The notes under the pieces: model-generated | Seen by the model: only the letters and a program-made list of their open reading frames with translations | Database searches by the model: none | What the model was told of the DNA's origin: nothing | In this document: piece by piece, positions 43,710-52,649 of the stretch | How the letters are laid out: each line of letters opens with the position of its first letter | Numbering within the stretch: position 1 is the first letter of the stretch | Position numbers and translations under genes: made by a program | Source of the DNA: Gallibacterium melopsittaci | GTDB taxonomy: Bacteria; Pseudomonadota; Gammaproteobacteria; Enterobacterales; Pasteurellaceae | Direction: 5' to 3' | Assembly: GCF_042433085.1 (NCBI RefSeq) | Contig: NZ_JBHLWA010000010.1 | Coordinates: 1-64,000 of the forward strand | DNA length: 64,000 bases

Positions 43710-44534
43710 ATGCAGTTTTCCAAAATGCACGGATTGGGTAATGATTTTATGGTGGTTGATGGTATTACCCAAAGCGTTTTTTTCTCCGAAGAGATTATCC
43801 GCCGTCTAGCTGATCGCAATCGAGGTATTGGTTTTGATCAATTATTATTAGTAGAAGCCCCTTATGATCCTGAATTAGATTTTCATTATCGTATTTTTAA
43901 TGCTGATGGTAGTGAAGTGGAACAATGCGGTAATGGGGCGAGATGTTTCGCCCGTTTTGTCCGTTTAAAAGGTTTAACCAATAAAAATGAGATTAAAGTC
44001 AGTACTGCAAAAGGCAAAATCGTTCTCATCGTCAATGATGATGAAACAGTGCGTGTTAATATGGGCGAGCCAATTTGGGAACCTGCTAAGATTCCTTTTA
44101 TTGCCAATAAATTCGAAAAAAATTATATCCTGCGTACAGATTTGCAAACCGTATTATGTGGCGTAGTTTCAATGGGCAACCCTCATTGCGTGTTACAAGT
44201 AGATGATGTAACAACAGCCAATGTCGAACAATTAGGTCCACTATTAGAACATCACGAACGCTTTCCTGCTCGTGCAAACATTGGTTTTATGCAAGTCATT
44301 GATCGTCAACAGATTAAACTAAGAGTATTTGAACGTGGTGCTGGTGAAACACAAGCCTGTGGAACAGGAGCATGTGCCGCCGTTGCAGTTGGCATTATGC
44401 AAGGTTTATTAGATAACAAAGTTAGTGTCACCTTGCCAGGGGGAAAATTAGAAATTGAATGGTTAGGACAAGGACATCCTCTTTATATGACAGGTGATGC
44501 CACATTTGTCTATGATGGCGTTATCCAATTATAA
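43710..44534 (+). CDS. dapF: Diaminopimelate epimerase
   Basis: Interconverts LL- and meso-diaminopimelate for lysine and peptidoglycan. 274 residues. The catalytic cysteines are in EQCGNGARCFARF (near 73) and QACGTGACAAV (near 217). First gene of dapF-DUF484-xerC-yigB, a string conserved in gammaproteobacteria. The next start lies 9 bases after its stop. Confidence 0.97.
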   Translation: MQFSKMHGLGNDFMVVDGITQSVFFSEEIIRRLADRNRGIGFDQLLLVEAPYDPELDFHYRIFNADGSEVEQCGNGARCFARFVRLKGLTNKNEIKVSTAKGKIVLIVNDDETVRVNMGEPIWEPAKIPFIANKFEKNYILRTDLQTVLCGVVSMGNPHCVLQVDDVTTANVEQLGPLLEHHERFPARANIGFMQVIDRQQIKLRVFERGAGETQACGTGACAAVAVGIMQGLLDNKVSVTLPGGKLEIEWLGQGHPLYMTGDATFVYDGVIQL

Positions 44535-44543
44535 GGAGTGATT

Positions 44544-45242
44544 ATGAGCGATATAGATGCGAATTTAGAACAACAGATTGCCGATTATTTGCAAACCCAT
44601 CCTGATTATTTTGCACGCCATTTGCCATTATTAGATCAATTACTGATCCCACATGAACGCAAAGGTATGATCTCATTAGTTGAAGCACAATTAGGGCGAC
44701 AACGTGAAAAAATTGCCCAGTTAGAAAATACACTGAATCAAGTGAGCAATACTGTACAACAAAACGAAACCCTATTTTTCAGTTTGTTACCCTTACAAAA
44801 ACAGCTTTATCAAGCAAAATCTATGATTCAAGCCAATAATATATTAGATCAATGGGCGAAAAAACTTGGTTTGAAACAAGGAAAATTACTCTTACTTAAA
44901 GATGCGTGGCAAATAGATCAGCTGGAATCAGAACAATTCTGGTTAGATCGTAAAGCCTTTGAGATTATTCGCTTAGAACGTTTTGGCTTACAATCTTTTT
45001 ATCTTGGCAAATTAACCAATCGAGAAAAATCATTGCTCTTTTTACCCGAAGAACTACCTATCGGTTCAGTCGCACTATGTCTGTTAAACAATAAATTAGA
45101 CCATAAACCTTATCACACCGTTTTAGTCTTTACCGCATTGCATGAAGGGCATTTTTACCGTGGACAAAATACTGATTTTCTTGAAACCGTAATCGAATTA
45201 CTTGAACCTTTACTTCATCAATGGCTGACTTATAAAAAATAG
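44544..45242 (+). CDS. DUF484 family protein
   Basis: 232 residues from the ATG at 44544, which has AAGGAG five bases upstream. A GTG two codons earlier overlaps that site. The N-terminal IADYLQTHPDYFARHLPLLDQLLIPH is the family hallmark. The middle looks GAF-like (LPIGSVALCLL). Always found between dapF and xerC in this order, but no biochemical role is established. Confidence 0.9.
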   Translation: MSDIDANLEQQIADYLQTHPDYFARHLPLLDQLLIPHERKGMISLVEAQLGRQREKIAQLENTLNQVSNTVQQNETLFFSLLPLQKQLYQAKSMIQANNILDQWAKKLGLKQGKLLLLKDAWQIDQLESEQFWLDRKAFEIIRLERFGLQSFYLGKLTNREKSLLFLPEELPIGSVALCLLNNKLDHKPYHTVLVFTALHEGHFYRGQNTDFLETVIELLEPLLHQWLTYKK

Positions 45243-45245
45243 CGT

Positions 45246-46136
45246 ATGTTACAACAGTGGTTAGAACAATATTGGAATTATTTGCGAATTGAACGTCAAC
45301 TAAGTCCAAAAACTCTCGAAAGTTACCAACAGCAAATGGATGCTTGTGTTGAATTACTCACAACCGAAGGAATTACTGATTGGTTACAAGTCGATGGGAG
45401 TGTCATTCGTTTTATTTTGACCCAAGGAAAAAAGTCAGGCTTACATGAACACAGCCTTGCATTACGTCTTTCGAGTTTACGCGGTTTTTTCCAATTTTTA
45501 TTGCGTAAAAAAGTCATTGCTGTTAATCCAACAGATGGTATCTCTGCACCAAAAGCAGGTAAACGCTTACCAAAAAGTTTGGATATGGAATCAATTACCC
45601 AACTACTTGATATTAAAAGCAAAGAACCGCTTGCCTTACGTGATAAAGCGATTATGGAATTGATGTATAGTTCTGGGTTACGTCTTTCTGAATTACGAGG
45701 TTTAAACCTTGAAGATATTAATTTTAAAGCTAAAGAATTGAAAGTATTAGGAAAAGGGAACAAAGAACGTATCCTACCATTTGGTCGTTATGCTGCTGGT
45801 GCATTGCATGAGTGGTTGCAGGTACGAGGTCAATTTCAACCAAAAGATAATGCCTTGTTTATTAGTCATCAAGGTAATCGTTTGACCAGTGCAGCTATCC
45901 AACAACGCTTAGATCAATGGGGCATTAAACAAGGTTTAAATGCACATTTAAACCCACATAAACTTCGTCACTCTTTTGCAACACATATGCTAGAAGCCAC
46001 ATCTGATTTACGTGCTGTACAAGAGTTATTAGGGCATGAAAATCTCTCTACTACCCAAATTTATACACATCTTAATTTTCAACATCTTGCTCAAGTCTAT
46101 GATTCTGCTCACCCTCGTGCTAAACGTAAAAAGTAA
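45246..46136 (+). CDS. xerC: Tyrosine recombinase XerC
   Basis: With XerD, resolves chromosome dimers at dif. 296 residues. N-terminal SAM-like DNA-binding domain, then the catalytic domain with SGLRLSEL (first Arg), GKGNKER (Lys), HKLRHSFATHMLE (His/Arg), LLGHENLSTTQIYTH (His and nucleophile Tyr). All catalytic residues are present. Starts 3 bases after the DUF484 stop. Confidence 0.96.
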   Translation: MLQQWLEQYWNYLRIERQLSPKTLESYQQQMDACVELLTTEGITDWLQVDGSVIRFILTQGKKSGLHEHSLALRLSSLRGFFQFLLRKKVIAVNPTDGISAPKAGKRLPKSLDMESITQLLDIKSKEPLALRDKAIMELMYSSGLRLSELRGLNLEDINFKAKELKVLGKGNKERILPFGRYAAGALHEWLQVRGQFQPKDNALFISHQGNRLTSAAIQQRLDQWGIKQGLNAHLNPHKLRHSFATHMLEATSDLRAVQELLGHENLSTTQIYTHLNFQHLAQVYDSAHPRAKRKK

Positions 46137-46148
46137 GGAATTATTGTT

Positions 46149-46856
46149 ATGCTTCATTTCTATCGTACCTTTACTCAACCTAAAGTCATTAGTTTTGATC
46201 TCGATGATACCTTATATGATAACTACCATGTTATTCGCCAAGCTGAGCAAGCCTTTTTAGATTGTTTACAACAATTTGTGCAATTTGCCCCTGAGCAATG
46301 GCAACAATATAAACAACAACTGTTACAACAAGATCCGATTCGCTATGAAGATGTTGTTGCTTGGCGACAGGCAGCAGCGACTTGTTTACTTCAATCCTTA
46401 GGCAAACAGCCCTATGAAATTAACAAAATCCTTAATGAAAGTATGGCTGTCTTTGTTGAATGGCGACATAAAATTGAGGTGCCATTAGCCAATCAACACT
46501 TTTTAACACAATTAGCAAAATGTTACCCATTAGCTGCGATTAGCAATGGAAATGTTTATCCACCAAAAATTGGTTTACATCAGTTCTCCTTAATGTTACG
46601 TGGAGGAGAACATGGTCGAGCAAAACCTCACTCAGACTTATTCCAGCAAACTGCAAAACATTTTTCTTGTAACACCAATGAGATACTTCATGTTGGTGAT
46701 AATCTTATTACGGATGTACAAGGTGCGGTTATTAGCGGTTGTCAAGCGGTATGGATTAATACTAACCAAGAATCAATTAGGCATATTAGTGAGGCCTCTC
46801 ACCTCCCTACTATCGAAGTTTTTGATGTTACCGAGTTAAATTTTCTGCTCAAATAA
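46149..46856 (+). CDS. yigB: HAD-family hydrolase, YigB-like
   Basis: 235 residues. HAD motifs: SFDLDDTLYDN near 17-27 (nucleophile Asp), AAISNGN (motif II), KPHSDLFQ (motif III Lys), and HVGDNLITDVQGA (motif IV acidic pair). E. coli YigB dephosphorylates the riboflavin precursor ARPP and FMN among others; the substrate here is inference. Twelve bases after xerC, same order as E. coli. Confidence 0.9.
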   Translation: MLHFYRTFTQPKVISFDLDDTLYDNYHVIRQAEQAFLDCLQQFVQFAPEQWQQYKQQLLQQDPIRYEDVVAWRQAAATCLLQSLGKQPYEINKILNESMAVFVEWRHKIEVPLANQHFLTQLAKCYPLAAISNGNVYPPKIGLHQFSLMLRGGEHGRAKPHSDLFQQTAKHFSCNTNEILHVGDNLITDVQGAVISGCQAVWINTNQESIRHISEASHLPTIEVFDVTELNFLLK

Positions 46857-46988
46857 ACAGCAAAATTTGATATAAGATAAACTTTATTTTAAATCTTGTT
46901 CTTTTTTTTGAACTGGATCTTGCGATCTTTTCGCCTTTCTTTATCATTACCTCAGTTTAGTTATTTCCAAACATTTTATGAGGTTCTT

Positions 46989-48320
46989 ATGCTATACGCT
47001 GAATTTATTCTTCTACTCTTTTTCTTATATATGGGTAGCCGTTACGGTGGTGTCGGATTAGGTGTGGTATCCGGTATTGGTTTACTCGTTGAAGTTTTCA
47101 TCCTCCGTATGCCTCCATCATCTCCACCAATTGATGTAATGTTAATCATCTTAGCAGTTGTAACATGTGCATCTGTACTAGAAGCAGCTGGTGGTTTGAA
47201 ATATATGTTACAAATTGCTGAACGTATTCTACGCAGCAATCCAAAACGTGTAACAATTCTTGGGCCAATGGTAACTTATTTTATGACTGTTATTTTAGGA
47301 ACAGGTCATGCCGTTTATACCATTATGCCAATTATCGGTGATATCGCCCTTAAAAATGGTATCCGTCCAGAACGTCCAATGGCTGCCGCCTCTGTTTCTT
47401 CACAAATCGGGATAACAGCAAGCCCAATTTCTGCAGCAGTTGTCTATTACTTAGGACAAATTTCTGAATTACCTGGATTCTCTCACGTTAGCTTATTAAC
47501 AATTGTCTCTATCACTATTCCAGCAACTTTCTGTGGTGTATTAGCTCTTTCTTTATATAGCTTACGTCGTGGTAAAGAATTAAAAGATGATCCAGAATAT
47601 CAACGTCGTTTAAATGATCCTGAATGGAGTAAGTTAATTAAAAATACGACTAGCACCAGTTTAAATGAAACTTTACCACCTGCTGCGAAAAACTCTGTAT
47701 TACTTTTCCTTTTAGCATTAGTTTGTATTGTCATCGTAGCAATGTTCCCAGCAATTCGTACTATTGGCGATTCACCAAAAGCAGTATCAATGGGTGTCAT
47801 TATTCAAATGATGATGCTAGCATTCGCAGGGATCATTTTATTATTTACCAAAACTGATGTGAAAAAAGTTCCTAATGGCGTGGTATTCAAATCTGGTATG
47901 GTGGCAACCATTGCAATCTTCGGTATTGCGTGGATGAGTGATACTTACTTCACTTATGCAATGCCTTCATTTAAAGCAGGTATCACTGATATGATCAAAG
48001 CCTATCCTTGGACATTTGCTTTCGCACTCTTTGCTGTATCTGTCGTAATTAACAGCCAAGCTGCGACTGGAAGAATGTTACTACCAGTTGGTATCGCAAT
48101 GGGCTTACCTGCACCATTACTTGTTGGTTTACTCCCAGCAACCTATGGTTATTTCTTTATCCCTAACTATCCATCAGATATTGCAACTGTAAACTTTGAT
48201 ATTTCAGGGACAACTAAAATTGGTAAATACTATTTTAACCACAGCTTTATGATGCCAGGCTTAATTGGTGTTGTAGTAGGATGTATTGTTGGTATTAGTA
48301 TTGCAAATGTGATTATGTAA
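46989..48320 (+). CDS. dcuB: Anaerobic C4-dicarboxylate transporter, DcuB-like
   Basis: Inner-membrane carrier for fumarate/succinate exchange during fumarate respiration. 443 residues from the ATG at 46989, preceded by TGAGG. The longer frame from 46896 lacks support. Segments GTGHAVYTIMPIIGDIA and NGIRPERPMAAASVSSQ resemble DcuB more than DcuA, though ITASPISAAVVYY is also DcuA-like. GTTKIGKYYFNHSFMMPGLIG ends the protein in the family manner. Stands alone with its own terminator. An FNR site could not be convincingly seen in the 132-base upstream gap. Confidence 0.88.
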   Translation: MLYAEFILLLFFLYMGSRYGGVGLGVVSGIGLLVEVFILRMPPSSPPIDVMLIILAVVTCASVLEAAGGLKYMLQIAERILRSNPKRVTILGPMVTYFMTVILGTGHAVYTIMPIIGDIALKNGIRPERPMAAASVSSQIGITASPISAAVVYYLGQISELPGFSHVSLLTIVSITIPATFCGVLALSLYSLRRGKELKDDPEYQRRLNDPEWSKLIKNTTSTSLNETLPPAAKNSVLLFLLALVCIVIVAMFPAIRTIGDSPKAVSMGVIIQMMMLAFAGIILLFTKTDVKKVPNGVVFKSGMVATIAIFGIAWMSDTYFTYAMPSFKAGITDMIKAYPWTFAFALFAVSVVINSQAATGRMLLPVGIAMGLPAPLLVGLLPATYGYFFIPNYPSDIATVNFDISGTTKIGKYYFNHSFMMPGLIGVVVGCIVGISIANVIM

Positions 48321-48334
48321 GTTTAATTCAAGCT

Positions 48335-48366
48335 AAAAAAATACCTCGCTATGCGAGGTATTTTTT
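48335..48366. terminator. Bidirectional terminator between dcuB and the AlbA-type gene
   Basis: AAAAAATACCTCGC (48335-48349 region), loop TAT, GCGAGGTATTTTTT to 48366. A-run and T-run on opposite sides give a U-tract on both strands, serving both convergent genes. Confidence 0.93.
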
Positions 48367-48368
48367 CT

Positions 48369-50393
48369 CTATCTATTTTCTTTAGAAATGAAACGATATG
48401 ACTGATCTTTATGAGTAGGTTGTTGTGGGAATGCTAATTCTAACATCCCTTGTTCTACAAATTCTTTTAGATGTAATCTTAGACTAGATTCTGTCATACC
48501 TAATAGTTCTGCAAGCGCCTTTTTAGTTACAAATTGTCCGTTACACAATATACATACAAGTTCTCTTACTTTTAATTTCTCTTTCTTTTTCTTGTGATAA
48601 AACTCTCTTGGAATAATTGCTTGTAAAGAAGCTAAAAATTCAGGATTTAAATCTTGTAAATCAGTAATAATTTTACGCCCATCTTTCACTGTACGACCAT
48701 ATTCATCTAAATCAAAACTATAAACAGCGATCTTGGGAACAGCTTGTAAGTTAGCTTGTAAGTTAGCTTGTAAGTTAGCTTGTAAGTTAGCTTGTAAGTT
48801 ACTCTTTTCGTGAATATTTTTTATATCAACACTTAACTTCTCATCGAGTGTTATATCACGACGTTTACCATAGATAGCTTGTAAATCCACATCTTTCACC
48901 CAAGGTAAAATATAAAATTTTTCCTTTTTCTCTCCTTTACTTAATAGCAACCCTTTTTTCTCTAAAACTGGTAACGCTAAAGTAATATCTCTACTATGGT
49001 GATCCTCGCCTAATTTTTCAGATAAAATTGAATGATTAATCCATCCCTTATTCAATACTGCTAATAATAGAATTTTTTTATGTAATTCATTATCTAGTTG
49101 TTGATAAGTCTGCCCTAACTGATTATGTAGTTGTTGATGAGCTTGAATTACAGCACTATCTTGTAAAGTTAAAGTAAGAGATGTTTTTTCAGCATCTGTA
49201 TATAAAATAGGAGAGGTAAGTAATTCTTTTCTATAATTAGAAAAAATAGTTTCAATTCCTTTTCCTTCACGCTCACATAGCCCTATTCTACGAAACATAT
49301 TATGCAAAATTGAATTTCTACACTCTGATTTTTGACCATGTTGTGCTTCTACAATACTTACTAACATTACGCCTGGATTTTCAAAAGTTAAGGTATTTGA
49401 TATTTGAGAAATTTTTAAAGTCACTCTTTCATTAAAATAATCTGAATGTGTAAGTGTATTAATAAAAGCCTCTCGTAACGCATAAGTAATTAGATTATCT
49501 TCAATTCTCGTTAAATGATTTAAAGCAAAATGTTTGTTTTTTGCCAGATCAAATAATTTAGGCGCAACTTTTAGATAAAACTCAAATAAATTCCCTTCCT
49601 CTAAATCATCACAGGTAATACGTTCATCATATCTCTGTTCACTTTCTTTAGATTTATATTCTAAAAAATAGTGTGGTAATAAAGAACGGATAATATGTAA
49701 CTGCCCAAACATGAGCAATCCAGCATAAGTTAAACCTTCTGTTTGTGTATTTAAATCACGCTGATAAGCATTAATTTTCTTCAAAAACGCTAGATTATCC
49801 AACGCAAGTAACGGACTAGTAGAATTATAATTTTTAATATATTGCCGAAATTTTTCTAATGTAGGCAAATGCAATTCGGAAAGGGAAGTTTGTGGAATAA
49901 TCTTACTATCTTGATTAGTTTTTGTATAACTTGATAGAAAATGTTTTAATTCTGTTGCAGATAATCTGTGATCACCAGTATTCAAACGAACATAAGAATT
50001 AGTAATATCACCATTCAAATGCACGGGAATATAGTTATTTTCGGCTTTAGGAACATAAACAGCAATAACATTTTTATCGGCAAAAATACCGCTATCAAAA
50101 AGTACTGACGAATTATTCAAAGAATGATGACTAATTTTTTGCCCTCCTCGAGCTTGCGAATATAAATCATCAACTACTTTACGAACATCTTTAACACCAG
50201 TAATTTGAAACTCATTATCCCGCTCACTCACACCAAGCAGAATAAAACCTCCTTGTGTATTTGAAAAGGCACTAAATGATTTCCAAAAGTCTTTAGGTAA
50301 ACTATTTGCAGCAGTTTTGCATTCTAGATATGTTTTCTCTTTAATGGATTCTGGATTGGACAAAAATTGTTTTATATCTTCCCAAGTTAACAT
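48369..50393 (-). CDS. Schlafen/AlbA-type ATP-binding transcriptional regulator with NLQA repeats
   Basis: 674 residues. The N-terminal AlbA_2 (Schlafen-like) domain covers about 12-150 (ETYLECKTAANSLP, AFSNTQGGFILLGV). A GHKL-type ATPase-like segment lies near 300-410 (ALREAFINTLTHSDY, REGKGIETIF). A winged-helix region follows near 440-510, and another helix-turn-helix ends the protein (KKALAELLGMTESSLRLHLKEF). Between them residues 532-551 are five exact NLQA units. Proteins of this layout are often called RecG-like or putative regulators; none of the ATP or nucleic-acid activities is proven here. Not part of the flanking core operons, so probably acquired. Confidence 0.8.
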   Translation of the reverse strand: MLTWEDIKQFLSNPESIKEKTYLECKTAANSLPKDFWKSFSAFSNTQGGFILLGVSERDNEFQITGVKDVRKVVDDLYSQARGGQKISHHSLNNSSVLFDSGIFADKNVIAVYVPKAENNYIPVHLNGDITNSYVRLNTGDHRLSATELKHFLSSYTKTNQDSKIIPQTSLSELHLPTLEKFRQYIKNYNSTSPLLALDNLAFLKKINAYQRDLNTQTEGLTYAGLLMFGQLHIIRSLLPHYFLEYKSKESEQRYDERITCDDLEEGNLFEFYLKVAPKLFDLAKNKHFALNHLTRIEDNLITYALREAFINTLTHSDYFNERVTLKISQISNTLTFENPGVMLVSIVEAQHGQKSECRNSILHNMFRRIGLCEREGKGIETIFSNYRKELLTSPILYTDAEKTSLTLTLQDSAVIQAHQQLHNQLGQTYQQLDNELHKKILLLAVLNKGWINHSILSEKLGEDHHSRDITLALPVLEKKGLLLSKGEKKEKFYILPWVKDVDLQAIYGKRRDITLDEKLSVDIKNIHEKSNLQANLQANLQANLQANLQAVPKIAVYSFDLDEYGRTVKDGRKIITDLQDLNPEFLASLQAIIPREFYHKKKKEKLKVRELVCILCNGQFVTKKALAELLGMTESSLRLHLKEFVEQGMLELAFPQQPTHKDQSYRFISKENR
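48741..48800 (-). repeat. Five exact 12-bp tandem repeats inside the AlbA-type gene
   Basis: The unit AGCTTGTAAGTT occurs five times without mismatch (48741-48800), encoding NLQA x5 on the minus strand. Because 12 is a multiple of three, gain or loss of units changes linker length but not frame. Confidence 0.97.
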
Positions 50394-50491
50394 TATTCTA
50401 CTCCCAAAACTGCTTTACCATTTACAACCTCTTGTTATTCTTCTGTTGATTAAAAACTACATTTTTAAGCCTGTTTTATTACTTAAAATAA

Positions 50492-50788
50492 TTAAAACAC
50501 CCTCTTAAATGGTTTCACGATAACTTCGCCATATACCCCTGCTGCAACATAAGGATCTTGTGATGCCCACGTTTTTGCTTCTTCTAATGAGGCAAATTCT
50601 GCAATCACCGTTGAACCAGTAAAACCTGCACTACCTGGATTTTCATCATCAATCGCTGGATTTGGGCCAGCGACTAATAATCGACCTTGTTGTTGTAATA
50701 AATTAAGACGTGCTAAATGCTGTTCTCTTACCGCTAAACGCTTTTCTAAAGTATTAGGTAAATCTTGTGCAAAAATAACATAATACAT
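50492..50788 (-). CDS. yciI: YciI-family protein
   Basis: 98-residue ferredoxin-like protein of the YciI family. The conserved His/Asp pair is visible: VREQHLARLNLLQQQGRLLVAGPNPA (His24 region), and ASQDPYVAAGVYGEVIVKPF at the end. Relatives act as small lyases or hydrolases; role in this organism unknown. Last gene of the yciC-yciB-yciA-yciI string. In E. coli tonB lies between yciA and yciI but is absent here. Confidence 0.9.
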   Translation of the reverse strand: MYYVIFAQDLPNTLEKRLAVREQHLARLNLLQQQGRLLVAGPNPAIDDENPGSAGFTGSTVIAEFASLEEAKTWASQDPYVAAGVYGEVIVKPFKRVF

Positions 50789-50793
50789 AACAA

Positions 50794-51246
50794 TTACTCC
50801 TTTGATTGAAATTCTGCAATAATCTCTAAGGCTTGTGCTAATTCTGGATTATTTTCACGAGGTACAGGGCTTGGGCGACCTTGTTCATCTATTGCAACAT
50901 AAGTAAATACCGCATCTGTCACCAAATAACGATCAGATACTGCATCTTGAAATACTTGTTTAACCCAAACTTCGACTTTTACCTGAATTGACGTATTTCC
51001 CACTTTCGTACAACGCCCATAACAGCATACCACATCACCTACTGAGACAGGTTTATGAAAGGTCATATTGTTAACATGGACAGTAACAACACGGCGATGA
51101 GCAATTTCTTTTGCTAAAATCGCTCCACCAATGTCCATTTGGGACATAATCCAGCCACCAAAAATATCACCATTTGCATTAGTATCTGATGGCATTGCCA
51201 ATGTTCTAAGTAATAATGTGCCATCAGGCGTACGAGCTGTATCCAT
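50794..51246 (-). CDS. yciA: Acyl-CoA thioesterase YciA
   Basis: Hot-dog-fold hexameric thioesterase acting on a wide range of acyl-CoAs. 150 residues. NANGDIFGGWIMSQMDIGGAILA contains the catalytic Asp, and RRVVTVHVNNMTFHKPVSVGD follows. Five bases separate it from yciI and 1 base from yciB. Associated with membrane-lipid metabolism by its neighbours. Confidence 0.95.
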   Translation of the reverse strand: MDTARTPDGTLLLRTLAMPSDTNANGDIFGGWIMSQMDIGGAILAKEIAHRRVVTVHVNNMTFHKPVSVGDVVCCYGRCTKVGNTSIQVKVEVWVKQVFQDAVSDRYLVTDAVFTYVAIDEQGRPSPVPRENNPELAQALEIIAEFQSKE

Positions 51247-51247
51247 T

Positions 51248-51799
51248 TTACTGATCCTTTTTCTGTTGTGATTGAGCTGAAAGATGTGGGTAGATATAAA
51301 TACCTGTCAACAATGAAGCTGCCAATGTCATACCAAAGAAACCGAATGATTTAAAATCAACCCAAATATCATCAGATAAAAATTGGCTAACATAGAGATT
51401 AATCAACATACAAAGAATAAAAAATATTCCCCAACCAAGATTAAGATTCGCCCAAACTCGTTCTGGCAACTGAATCTCTTTTCCTAGCATACTTTTAATC
51501 AAAATCTTCTTAAACCCATATTGACTAACTAGCAGGATTAAAGCAAAAAGTGCATAAACAATGGTAACTTTCCATTTTAAAAATTCCAGATCATTAAAAT
51601 AGGCTGTCAAACTCCCAAAGAACACAATCCCGATTGCCATAATCCATTGTGATTTTTCAATTTTTCCATATTTCACTTTCAAGATAATAAATTGCACAAT
51701 CGTTGCGATAATTAAAGTAATCGCCGCCTCACGCACTCCAAAGAGTTTATAAACAGCAAAGAATAAAATGAGAGGAATAAATTCTAGAAGTTGTTTCAT
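51248..51799 (-). CDS. yciB: Intracellular septation protein A / inner-membrane protein YciB
   Basis: 183 residues with about five membrane helices. The start MKQLLEFIPLILFFAVYKLFGVREA is the family's. E. coli YciB contacts cell-envelope synthesis and division proteins; Shigella ispA mutants fail to septate within host cells. Its ATG overlaps the yciC stop by four bases. Confidence 0.93.
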   Translation of the reverse strand: MKQLLEFIPLILFFAVYKLFGVREAAITLIIATIVQFIILKVKYGKIEKSQWIMAIGIVFFGSLTAYFNDLEFLKWKVTIVYALFALILLVSQYGFKKILIKSMLGKEIQLPERVWANLNLGWGIFFILCMLINLYVSQFLSDDIWVDFKSFGFFGMTLAASLLTGIYIYPHLSAQSQQKKDQ

Positions 51800-52533
51800 A
51801 GTGTAGTTGCCTTAATATAAATACGATAAAAACGGTAAGCGAAAATTAATGAAAATAGATTAATAAATGCTGTTACCAAAGTAGAAATGACTAATAAGGC
51901 ATCACCTAAAAACCCTACTAACACATTACTTAACAACATTGGAACGAGATACACTAATAACAAATAAATCACCATTACTTTAGTTTCTCGGCGACGATTC
52001 ACAAATTGTAATAGATTTCTAAATCCTTTTGTCTTGGATTCCAATAGATAAGCATACGGCAGTAAAGCTACACGAGTTAATAAATAACCACTTACTAATA
52101 AGAAAAATGCACCACCAACCAATAATGCAAAGCCACCTTGCAAACCTAAAATGCTAATTCCCATAATAAATGGCATTAATGCCAGAATTAACACACAGTT
52201 ATAACCAATAAAACCAAGCAATTTTTGTAAGACAGTAGGAATACAACTAAAAATATCACCAATACGATTAGTAGAAACCTGATCGATGGTTAAGATAAAC
52301 CACATATTAAACATGACAGAGAGAATTAAATTAAAAAAAGAGGCAAAAATCACCCCAGATGAAATCTTATCTGGTGTCGCTTGTAATTGTTCCAATCCCC
52401 CATTCGCACTCATCACTAACTGAAAAATCAACGTATTCAACGCATATAGCACCGTAAAAGTCACCACAATTGGATAACGATTACGCACAAAATAACTACT
52501 TTCTTGCAAAATACGAATAAAATTAATTGACAT
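51796..52533 (-). CDS. yciC: UPF0259 inner-membrane protein YciC
   Basis: 245 residues from the ATG at 52533 (MSINFIRILQ). GAGG is five bases before that codon; ATGs at 52536 and 52548 sit too close to or before it. Six hydrophobic segments, few charged residues. Family function unknown, encoded with yciB throughout Enterobacteria and Pasteurellaceae. First gene of the unit, divergent from dsbD across about 115 bases. Confidence 0.88.
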   Translation of the reverse strand: MSINFIRILQESSYFVRNRYPIVVTFTVLYALNTLIFQLVMSANGGLEQLQATPDKISSGVIFASFFNLILSVMFNMWFILTIDQVSTNRIGDIFSCIPTVLQKLLGFIGYNCVLILALMPFIMGISILGLQGGFALLVGGAFFLLVSGYLLTRVALLPYAYLLESKTKGFRNLLQFVNRRRETKVMVIYLLLVYLVPMLLSNVLVGFLGDALLVISTLVTAFINLFSLIFAYRFYRIYIKATTL

Positions 52534-52649
52534 CATTTCCTCTTTCATTGCAACAACTCAAAACTGAGTGAGTATAACAATTTCAGCTAAGAAATTCAGC
52601 TGTAACTATGCTAAACTTCCTTTCCGTTTTTTCAATTAATAGCATCAGT

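Noticed and set aside
46857..46988. FNR box upstream of dcuB
   Set aside because: The best match, TTGATATAAGATAA, has a correct first half but three mismatches in the second. Too weak to list.
48741..48800. CRISPR-like or frame-switching phase-variable repeat
   Set aside because: Units are contiguous without spacers, and 12-bp steps keep the frame, so neither CRISPR nor on/off phase variation applies.
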